NCBI GenBank assembly: GCA_018292915.2
Contig: JACVVK020000526.1
Location: 133,501-197,500 of the forward strand
Source: Batillaria attramentaria
Taxonomy: Eukaryota > Mollusca > Gastropoda > Batillariidae
Length of the DNA stretch: 64,000 bases
Direction: 5' to 3'
Shown: positions 54,760 to 64,000 of the stretch, one piece after another
Layout of the letters: every line of letters starts with the position of its first letter
How positions within the stretch are numbered: position 1 is the first letter of the stretch
Notes under the pieces: model-generated
What the model was told of the DNA's origin: nothing
What the model saw: the letters and a program-made list of their open reading frames with translations, nothing else
Databases searched by the model: none
Position numbers and translations under genes: made by a program

Positions 54760-55555
54760 AATCCTTTAAAACAAAACACAAAACACCACCTCGTCCCGTT
54801 TACACCATAACATTTCGCATCTACATCCAGAGCCCGCAGAGCCTGCTCCTCCCTCCACTTTGCCGCTGTTCCACTCGGCAGTAGATGTCTGTGTTTGATA
54901 ACAGTTTACACAGGTGGTGGAGGCCAGGTGTTGGGAGGGGCACCTTCAGTCCTGGGAGGAGCAGGTAAACATGTGATGGGGGTGGAAGCCGGCAAAGTGA
55001 GTGTTTGCCATTGTTTTTGAAGAGTCATCAGTCAGGTCTCTTGGGCGACATCATGTCACTCCCTCACCCAGCTGCTTTGTTGATAACGATTGCTGCCGGC
55101 CTGTGGTTGACTCAGTCGGTGGTGAGCCGGTCCGGTCCTGTCGTCCTGTTGGGAAAATTCGGGAACCGTGTCAAGTGTTGTAGTTCTGGTGTGGGAGATT
55201 CTGCGCAATAATCTTGCCGTAGTCAGAACGTGTTCTATAGTCTGGTTGGCAATATGATGTTGTTGCCATTGCGGGCCTATCAGACCGGTTCAGCGGCCAG
55301 GTCTCCGTTGCAAAAGTTGGTAGAGTGACATACGGAATTGCGTGAACCACCATCTGTCAGAGTGTACACGCTGAGCAGTATGGGGACACCAAGCTCAGCG
55401 CAATCTGTATTCCCACCGCCGGCAAAAAGTTCACTCCGTGTAGAACGTAATTCTGTCATTCAAGCTAAAACATAGATTTAAGTGATCCTGCTTAGTCAAG
55501 ATTGTTTCCTGCGACTGTACAAGTAACACAATCTTCTTACCCCCCCCCCCCTCCT
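54760..55555. other. No recognised gene
   Basis: Mixed sequence. Two overlapping plus-strand frames at 55001-55211 have no known motif. Confidence 0.4.
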
Positions 55556-55769
55556 CCAGACTCTCTCTCTCTCTCTCTCTCTTACTTGGCATACAGCCAA
55601 TATCATCGACAAATGCCACATATGTTTTGATTGTTTATCATGTCTACTTTTTTCTTCTTCATTTCTCTTAAGTAGATAGTTAATACTTTTGTTTGTCCTC
55701 TTTTTTTTCTTCTTCTTTTTTTTCTCTCTCTTTTCCCCCTTGCTTTGATGTTGTCTTTTTACCCTTTAA

Positions 55770-57240
<1,471 letters not shown>

Positions 57241-57259
57241 TTCCATGTAAGTTTTTTTT

Positions 57260-57590
57260 TTTTTTTTTTTTAACGGAAACTGAGACACCTGTTTTGCAAC
57301 GCATACAGTGGCACTGAGATACAAAAATACTCCACGACATGTAAGAAGATGCTGTCTGTTTAACTCAACACGGATACAGGGTACGATATAAGTTGTTATG
57401 CGCACCCTTTCCGGTCAAAGGTCACTGCCTCGGGGTCAAGCCATTTCTATGGCGACACTATAAACAAGCAGAGAGTGACACAGACGGTGGGGTGTGAGTG
57501 ACTTTTAACAAGGTTCCTGTTTTGTTTCGTGTCGCCTTCAGTTTCAATTTTCCAAGTAAACAGACGTGAAGAAGTCTCTTAGTCTCTGGC
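57260..57590. other. No recognised feature
   Basis: T22 run at 57250-57272, then mixed sequence. Confidence 0.45.
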
Positions 57591-57595
57591 CTAAA

Positions 57596-58037
<442 letters not shown>

Positions 58038-58227
58038 CCTATCAAAGTCTTTCAAGACGCAGGATATCAAACTGAAAACTGCAAAGTTTCAATATCCAGC
58101 TCAGTTGCACAGTGGTGATGCACAGTTCGGGAAACGCCTTTCTCGTAGTTCCTTCAACTGTTTTCGTCAGGTGGTATTTCAGTGATTGCAGTTCTCATGT
58201 CTAGCCCCAAGCAAGACTTACTACTAG

Positions 58228-58400
58228 CACCGGCCCCCGTAGTGTAGTGGTTAGCACTTCGGACCATGACAGGAAGCGTGGAATGCGGCCCTGTTCCGCA
58301 GTCCCAAACCACACGGACCTCCATAGCATCATCTTACCACCATCCTCATCTCCATTATCATGCATAATAAAAAATGCCCCAGCTTCCGAGCCCTCCGTGG
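58228..58400 (+). mobile_element. SINE-D copy, internally deleted
   Basis: GTAGTGTAGTGGTTAGCACT plus TCGGACCATG matches the head at 1393 exactly over 30 bp, then diverges before box B. The ATC-rich words at 58327-58370 match the family tail. Confidence 0.55.
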
Positions 58401-58660
58401 ATTCCACCCATTACCTGGGAGGAACACCACTGGAACTGGCAGAGTTGTGTCAGCAAAAAAAAAAAAAAAAAAAAAAAAACAACAACAACAAAAAGCTTAC
58501 TACTAGTAGACGTACCTTCACTGTCCGAATTTTTGGACAAGGAGTCTTTCTCAGGAGACAAACAAACCTTCTCGGTCTGATAACGTGTCTTCTGTGAAGC
58601 CTAAAAAACAAACGGACGGATTAGCGTTTAAAGGTCTACAGCCTCAACAAAAAGCCACAA

Positions 58661-58663
<3 letters not shown>

Positions 58664-58731
<68 letters not shown>
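58664..58731. repeat. (GT)n microsatellite
   Basis: Uninterrupted GT tract of ~68 bp. Confidence 0.97.
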
Positions 58732-58733
<2 letters not shown>

Positions 58734-58775
58734 AAATCCGATTGTGCACAATACACAGTTAACTCTGTCCTAGCG

Positions 58776-58830
58776 GTTAAGCTCATGTCACACGGGAGAC
58801 GTTTTAGTCAACATATCAAACACGACCAAA
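58776..58830 (+). mobile_element. Solo end of the TTAA MITE family
   Basis: TTAAGCTCATGTCACACGGG resembles the left terminus of the MITE at 18164 (TTAAGGCCATGTCACACGAG). No matching right end was found within ~600 bp, so it is probably a solo or decayed end. Confidence 0.45.
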
Positions 58831-59140
58831 CACGGCTTTTTTTCCCGTGTCCTTCGTGCGCCATACGGCTGTAATCTGTGGATTTTGCACAGCCTAGTGA
58901 GCAGTCTGAGACACACGCTGCACCAGCAAAACCTCGGTCATTATTCCATGGACCACCTGCAGGACAAGAGTCGTGCAAATAGTTTAGCGGCCGACAGTGG
59001 AACCTAAGAAGGGTTTGACAGGGCTTTTGTGAACCCAACCAACATTGGAACAGTCTTGAAGACGACATTGGTGAGATTACTGAGAGGAGAGGTGGAACGC
59101 TTATGGGCTTCTCCAAGCGCAGGGATGCCATCTTGTCTTA

Positions 59141-59538
59141 GGGCTGTCGGTGGTCTCGTGGTTAAGACGTAGTCACCAATGCGACAGGTCAGGTTCGAGT
59201 CCCACCCGGGGCGAAAAAATGTTTTTTTTTTTTTTCTCGTATGTGGCACCGTTCATTCGGGCCGACCGTCGGAGGTTCTCTCCGGGTACTTCCTCCCCCT
59301 CTGCTTTGGAAATGTTCAGCCCACAAAATTCAAAAATGAATGCAATTCTAGAATTCCGAAACTTAATTTGCTGAGCTGGCCCTTCGCACCAGGTGATTTT
59401 AATGTCTTCGTGTTCAGTGTGTGAGAGAATGCGTGTGATTCACGTGAGCGTGCGTGGTGGGTTTAGCCCGCTGCGCTTTGAGCCAAATATTTGGGATAAA
59501 GCGCCTATATTCATAGGCTTATTATTATCATTATTATC
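59141..59538 (+). mobile_element. SINE-B copy, full length
   Basis: Head GGGCTGTCGGTGGTCTCGTG, box B GGTTCGAGTCC, body GGCACCGTTCATTCGGGCCG, distal part CTGAGCTGGCCCTTCGCACC, then the intact hairpin GCGCTTTGAGCCAAATATTT GGGATAAAGCGCC (59473-59505) and an ATT tail. Confidence 0.93.
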
Positions 59539-59561
59539 TTGAACTAAACTGAACTCGTAGA

Positions 59562-59661
59562 AAAGGAAACGGTTTGTTTGTGTCCTGAGGAAGGCGAAAG
59601 CCGAAACGTTGACCCGTTCCGTCCTTTGTGAAAGTTAAATGGTTTACGTCGCTTTTATTTG
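59562..59661 (+). mobile_element. ~100-bp element with 13-bp duplications and hammerhead-like core
   Basis: CTGAACTCGTAGA occurs at 59549-59561 and again at 59662-59674, bounding a 100-bp insert. The insert holds CCTGAGGAAGGCGAAAGCCG AAACG: CTGAGGA, a GGC/GCC stem with a GAAA loop, then GAAAC, which is the order of the hammerhead core. One extra A precedes the stem, and a complete three-stem fold was not found by eye. It may be a truncated retroelement terminus. Confidence 0.6.
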
Positions 59662-59889
59662 CTGAACTCGTAGAGGTTTTTTTTTGTTTTTTGTTTTTTT
59701 CAAACACGCTGTTTGTGGCTTTTTCTAGAGAAAGCAGACCTTTAACTTACCCCCACTGACTCCTCCTGTGTTTCAGCCGGTACATTATCATTTACACCCG
59801 ACGTTTTGGGTACAAGGCGATCGGAGACGCTGTATGTCTCGAAAGCTTGTCTGCATGGCCAATGCTACCTGTTAGGAACAGTCGTGTTT

Positions 59890-60105
59890 TGTGCCGCCGC
59901 CGTATATATATCAGACACTTTGCTGTTCACCGCTTAGCTGAAGGGAAGAAGTTTATTTCACTGTGAATGGGATGATCTGCCGTTTGTTCTGTTGTGTGTG
60001 ATTTGTCTAATGTTGTGTTGTGTTCTGTCAAGTTCCCGGGTTGAAACAAACTGGTGAAAAACGAAGGAGACGTGGGTATAGATGGATTTGCTAATTGACA
60101 ACAAG
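59890..60105 (+). promoter_or_regulatory. Candidate TATA promoter and non-coding first exon
   Basis: GTATATATAT at 59906-59915 is a good TATA box. About 190 bp downstream, AACAAG is followed by GTAAGT (60106-60111), a consensus splice donor. No long frame lies between. The pattern would fit a first non-coding exon or an LTR-like transcript start. No acceptor or partner was identified. Confidence 0.2.
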
Positions 60106-60260
60106 GTAAGTTAAGACGATACGCAACATTATTATTATTATTATTATTGTTATTATCATTTAGGATTATTTAATTACTTGGAGGAGACGTGTACATAGAT
60201 GGATTGTTAATGGACAACAAGGTAAGTTTATACGATACGCAACCCATAGTATGATTGTTG
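60066..60260. repeat. 116-bp tandem duplication containing two GTAAGT donors
   Basis: GGAGACGTGGGTATAGATGG ... GACAACAAGGTAAGTTAAGA and GGAGACGTGTACATAGATGG ... GACAACAAGGTAAGTTTATA are 116 bp apart. ATT repeats (60129-60158) lie between. Confidence 0.75.
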
Positions 60261-60629
60261 TTATTATTTAGGATTATCAATTTCTTGCCCTGTTTATATG
60301 TCTAGCTGTCCATGTTTATGTTTGGCTCTTTCAGTCATTAATTTCAATTCTTTTGTGATTTTTCCGGTCACTTCTATCATGAATTTCATTTTTCATGTGT
60401 TTTGCCTCGGCTATTTTCAGTTATTGATTTCAGTTTTTCGGAGGTTTTGTTTCGGCCACTTCGACCATGAACTGATTTCATTTCTTCGGCCATTTCTGTC
60501 AGAATATTCTTTTCTTCCACGATCTGTCCTGGTATTTTCACCAATTGCTTACGAGTTTGACGCCCACAGAAAACCTTTGGCATAATAACCTGCAGCTAGA
60601 GAATACATGACTTCAAAAATGATCTCTGT

Positions 60630-60639
<10 letters not shown>

Positions 60640-60678
<39 letters not shown>

Positions 60679-60687
60679 GTCTCTCTG

Positions 60688-60730
<43 letters not shown>
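60640..60730. repeat. (CT)n tract at the retrotransposon's truncated 5' end
   Basis: CT with CTGT/CCGT interruptions. The reverse-transcriptase homology begins right after it. Confidence 0.95.
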
Positions 60731-60733
<3 letters not shown>

Positions 60734-61503
60734 AAGGTCTCACTTCAACAAAGCCTGCACGAGGTCTCTGAGTGGTGTAGTGCAAACTACATGATACCCA
60801 ACCCGTCTAAGACAGAATCCATGATTATAACCACAAGACAAAAACACCAGCTACATCCACTTTCTTTAGACCTATCCCTTAACTCTCAAGACATTAAACA
60901 GGTTCATGAGCATCGTCTGCTGGGCGTCATTGTCGATGATCAGCTTAGCTGGCATGCCCATATTAACAGTGTATGTAAAACCGTTTCCAAAAATCTCTTT
61001 TTGCTGTCTCGACTCAAACATTTTACCGATGTCCCGACCCGGAAACTGTTTTATAACGCACATGTACAGCCCCACCTAGATTACGCCTCAACAGTGTGGG
61101 ACGGATGTAGTGGAGCCGGCTTAAAGAGGCTTAACTCCCTGCATCGCCGGGCCGCCAAGCTTGTCCTCGACAAGTGCTCTATCAACACTGACGAAAGCTT
61201 CAGACCCTTGAAATGCTCCCCCTCCCTAAGTGCTTAGTGTTCAATAAATGTGTGCTCATGCGGAAAATTACAAAGTCGCTAACCCCATCTCATCTTACAA
61301 ACCTATTCTACCCATCCCAAACGCCCTATCGGACTGCGAGGAACGATCTGCTCGTACCCAGGCCTCGTCTAGATTTATTCAAGACAAGTCTCTCCTACTC
61401 TGGCGCATTTCTTTGGAATTCACTTCCATCCGTAGTTAAAGCAGCTCCGTCCATGCCCACCTTCAAGGCCCGACTGCACAAATATTTGCAAACTCACTGA
61501 TCA
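60731..61503 (+). pseudogene. Non-LTR retrotransposon ORF2: reverse transcriptase C-terminal part
   Basis: After the CT tract the frame reads SLQQSLHEVSEWCSANYMIP NPSKTE, then LLGVIVDDQLSWHAHI, then LFYNAHVQPHLDYASTVWDG. These are the regions downstream of the YxDD catalytic motif (motifs D/E and the thumb/C-terminal region) of Jockey-superfamily LINEs. The N-terminal endonuclease and YxDD part are gone. At about 61205-61215 a small indel moves the frame, and the second frame (61213-61500) continues with FNKCVLMRKI, then LWNSLP and FKARLHKYL to a stop. It is a dead 5'-truncated copy on the plus strand. Confidence 0.9.
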
Positions 61504-61694
61504 ATTTTTTTTTAATATTTTTTTTTGGTCTTGAATTTATGAACATGCCTTTTGCGTTTTCTTATTGCGTGATAATCATTACGTTGGTTTAACAGACCAC
61601 TCCAGCCGGTATTCGTGTACATTCTTCCTTACTCACCTATGTAACCACATCGTTTTCCTTATTGCAGTGTGCTTTTTTTTCTTCTTCTTTTTTC

Positions 61695-61790
<96 letters not shown>

Positions 61791-61898
61791 TGTGAAGATT
61801 AGTTTAGCAAGGACAAGATTTAATAGAGGTCATGTTACCTAATCTTTTATCCTTGGAAAATAAAGTTCATTTCAATAAAGTTCATTTCATTTCATTTC

Positions 61899-61902
<4 letters not shown>
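61504..61902 (+). mobile_element. 3' UTR and (ATTTC)n tail of the same retrotransposon
   Basis: About 360 bp after the stop, including a GT tract (61701-61783), lead to GGAAAATAAAGTTCATTTCA with AATAAAGTTCATTTC and then (ATTTC) repeats to about 61902. A pentamer-repeat 3' end with AATAAA fits CR1/L2-type termini. Confidence 0.75.
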
Positions 61903-61950
<48 letters not shown>

Positions 61951-61971
61951 CCCTCTGTGCCTCTCTGTGCC

Positions 61972-62004
<33 letters not shown>

Positions 62005-62005
62005 G
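61903..62005. repeat. (TC)n and (CTGT)n tract
   Basis: TC 61903-61946, then CTCTGTGC words and CTGT 61974-61998. Confidence 0.95.
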
Positions 62006-62009
62006 TCTC

Positions 62010-62640
62010 TCTGTGCATCACCAAGCACTCGTAATCCTACCTCATTAAGAAAAAGATTCACATGTCGGGTCTTTCACTTCTAAAGAGAACTCATGCTAAG
62101 CAGTCGTCGCGACAAACACATTATATAGTCTAGCTGTTTTCTCCTCTCCCTAAAACTCGGGCACCTGCTGGTGACTTCCTATTGCGTCACACAGGTAACA
62201 CATGCATGTTCTCTTTGATGTTCCTGGACTCATGTCCCCTCGCGTGCGATGTTGCAACAACGTGTGAAGCCGCTGATCCGGAGAACTATGTGCTCAGTGT
62301 TCCTCGTTTGTCCGTAGTCGTCAAGCCGCGCCACTTTTACCTCCGACCGGGTTTAAAGTCTTGCTTTTGGCGTAAAAAAATGCGTTCAGGAACTGCAGTT
62401 TACGCAGGTTTGAACTCTCAAAAGTCCATGCAAAAACCGCAGTTTTGCTTCAGATCAGTAGAGGCCACTTCAAACCACTATTATGCAATCTACAGTGGTC
62501 TCGAGCCTAGCGGGGAAGACCCACGTCCTGCGTTATATGGCTTGAAGTGGCTCCTACTGGTGGGAAGTGGATTGTTCTTTTTAGTCTCATCATATAATGG
62601 GCGGGGGGGGGGGGGGGGGAGGGCTCGGTCTCTTAAGAGT
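62010..62640. other. No recognised gene; 153-codon frame
   Basis: A plus-strand frame (62182-62643) of 153 codons ends in a poly-G (Gly) run. It has a short hydrophobic stretch near its C-terminus but no recognised domain. Confidence that it is coding is low. Confidence 0.25.
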
Positions 62641-62657
62641 TGATTTTTAAAAAAAAT

Positions 62658-62658
<1 letters not shown>

Positions 62659-62693
<35 letters not shown>

Positions 62694-62935
62694 ACTTGAT
62701 ATAGCGCACGGCTCCACCCTAACTGAGTGCTCACGGCGCTTAGGGAGAGGTTTTGAAAGGAAAAAAACAACAAAAGCTGCAGATGATTACTGACGTGAGA
62801 CACTGAAGAGATGAGTCTTCAGGCGCTTCCGGAATGCGGTAATGCTGACTGCCTTCTTCACTGTCTAGGGAGAGAGTTCCACAATATCATGAACACCGCC
62901 AGGACAGCTTTCTCACACATCTAGGGTCTTACGAT
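62659..62935 (-). pseudogene. Non-LTR retrotransposon 3' end and ORF2 C-terminus, inverted copy
   Basis: The minus-strand order is: ORF2 C-terminal codons with the WNSLP region (GGAACTCTCTCCC, disrupted by the stop in CTAGACAGTG), GAAGCGCCTGAAGACTCATC TC, 3' UTR GCGCTTAGGGAGAGGTTT complement, GCGCTATATCAAGTCTCC and (ATC)10 (62659-62690 on the plus strand as ATG repeats). It matches 24395-24711. Confidence 0.8.
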
Positions 62936-63037
62936 GAAGTCAGTGGTCATCCAAAATCAGTTGTGATTGGTCGAAACATGCATTGGTAACTGGTCAAAAT
63001 GCGCATTGTTACACTTCCCTCCAAACGGTCAAACCAA

Positions 63038-63214
63038 GGGGCGGGCGGGTGTGGGGGTGGGTGGGCGGGTGTTTGGGAGTTTAGCGTCCTTTTTCACCAC
63101 GTAAGGTTTGATATCAAAGACAGGGCAACGAGGAAAAGTCCAGCACAAAATATTTGGTCCCAGCTGGGATGCGAAATCACGACCCGAGCATTGAGAGTCC
63201 AACGCTCTACCATT
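63038..63214 (-). mobile_element. SINE-A copy, 5' truncated, 12-bp target duplication
   Basis: Minus-strand (GGGT)n, GGGAGTTTAGCGTCC, body CCAAATATTTTGTGCTGG, box B GATTTCGCATC, head to ATGGTAGAGCG. CGGTCAAACCAA occurs at 63026-63037 and 63215-63226. The right copy overlaps the family word ATTCGG, so the exact 5' break is uncertain by a few bases. Confidence 0.92.
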
Positions 63215-63229
63215 CGGTCAAACCAAACT

Positions 63230-63390
63230 GGACAGGCAACTGCCTACATGTTCATCAGATACTTGTCCAGTTCCCGGGCTGCACTAGGTGACCGCCGCCC
63301 ATAGACCGCAGGGCAGTAAGAACAAGCCCCGCGCCCCGTTTGTGGGCGGATACCTGTGTTTTCCTTGGTGTGTCGCATGAAATTGTATCT
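63230..63390. other. No recognised feature
   Basis: Mixed sequence between the SINE and the 25-bp repeat. Confidence 0.5.
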
Positions 63391-63393
63391 CGG

Positions 63394-63468
63394 ACATGTA
63401 TGGACTTTGATGACAGAGACATGTATGGACTTTGATGACAGAGACATGTATGGACTTTGATGACAGAG
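63394..63468. repeat. 25-bp tandem repeat, three identical units
   Basis: The unit is ACATGTATGGACTTTGATGA plus CAGAG, three perfect copies, so it is a recent expansion. Confidence 0.97.
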
Positions 63469-63601
63469 AAAACACGGGCCACACAGGTGCTTGTACACGG
63501 CCGAACTCTGTCATTAGTCGCCTGGGACTCGCGGTGGACTCGTTCTTCTGTCCCCTCACATCACTGTCCGTTGCTCCGTGGCCTGCGAGGCGCGTGACCT
63601 G

Positions 63602-63994
63602 TGGCTGTCGTTGGTCTAGCGGTTAAGATTTTTGTCACCAGTGCGAGAGGTCAGGTTCGAATCCCACTCGGAGCGTAGAATTTTTCTTTCTCATATGACG
63701 TGGCACCGTTCATTCGGGCCGATCGTCGGGGGTTCTCTCCGTGTACTCCGGCTTCCTCCTCCTCTACTTTGGAAATGTTCAGCCCACAAAATTCAAAACT
63801 AAATGCATTTCTAAAGTTCCGAAACATAAATTGCTGAGCTGGCCCTTCGTACTACGTGACTGTAATGTGTTCGTGTGCAGTGTGTGAGAGAATGCGTGTG
63901 ATCCACGTGAGCGTGCGTGTTTGGTTCACTTCGCTGTGCTTTGAGCCAAATATTTGGGATAAAGCGCCTATATTAGTGCCATTATTATTATTAC
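63602..63994 (+). mobile_element. SINE-B copy, full length
   Basis: Head TGGCTGTCGTTGGTCTAGCG (box A nearly perfect), box B GGTTCGAATCC, body GGCACCGTTCATTCGGGCCG, distal GAGAATGCGTGTGATCCACG, hairpin GTGCTTTGAGCCAAATATTT GGGATAAAGCGCC, ATT tail running to the window end. Confidence 0.93.
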
Positions 63995-64000
63995 ACTCTA

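Noticed and set aside
59584..59608. Confirmed hammerhead ribozyme
   Set aside because: Core words are present in order, but an extra base precedes stem II and no convincing stem I could be drawn, so it is reported only as hammerhead-like.
62182..62643. 153-codon frame as a membrane protein gene
   Set aside because: It ends in a poly-G run and has no recognised domain. The one hydrophobic stretch is not enough.

Overview
The window looks like intergenic or intronic DNA from an animal nuclear genome. It has no operons or Shine-Dalgarno-spaced genes, no long reading frame outside low-complexity DNA, very dense (CA)n/(GT)n, (CT)n and trinucleotide microsatellites, several minisatellites, and many pol III-type (tRNA-derived) SINEs plus pieces of non-LTR retrotransposons and small inverted-repeat elements. 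The SINE styles and the mix of repeats fit a marine lophotrochozoan, most likely a gastropod mollusc. That assignment is an inference from repeat style and was not searched. No complete protein-coding gene can be supported.

The main component is one SINE family, called SINE-A here. Its tRNA-like head keeps a 7-bp acceptor-type stem (GCCGGGA/TCCCGGC), a box A like TGGCCGAATGG and a box B like GAGTTCGAATC. The body carries CCAAATATTTGTGCTGGCC, and the tail ends in GGACGTTAAACTCCCAAACACCC followed by CCCA repeats. About 27 copies or fragments lie on both strands, several with 10-14 bp target-site duplications. A second family, SINE-B (about 400 bp), has perfect A and B boxes and a 3' hairpin around CCAAATATTTGG; it appears six times. 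Two smaller tRNA-related families, SINE-C and SINE-D, have two copies each.

Non-LTR retrotransposon remains include a 5'-truncated, frameshifted reverse-transcriptase C-terminus at 60.7-61.9 kb, ORF C-terminal scraps at 24.4, 36.6 and 62.7 kb, and 3' tails at 28.1, 54.5, 55.8 and 57.8 kb. Inverted-repeat (MITE or foldback) elements sit at 0.8-1.2, 12.3-12.8, 18.2-18.6, 19.0-19.1, 21.7-22.4 and 31.5-33.0 kb. The last one encloses about eight ~150-bp subunits, six of which contain the nuclear-receptor extended half-site TCAAGGTCA. Minisatellites lie at 5.8, 9.1, 10.3, 20.5, 26.1, 28.6, 50.3 and 63.4 kb.

The most unusual items are: a SINE-A whose tRNA-like head (box A region) is tandemly amplified 12 times before a single box B (52.6-53.1 kb); a SINE-A insertion whose empty site survives in a second copy of the host repeat 8 kb away (25.2 versus 33.5 kb); a ~100-bp element with 13-bp duplications and a CTGAGGA...GAAAC core resembling a hammerhead ribozyme (59.56 kb); the TCAAGGTCA array; and a near-perfect 60-bp-arm hairpin at 19.0 kb. 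The best hint of a host exon is a short minus-strand reading frame at about 49.85-50.11 kb, which is unproven.
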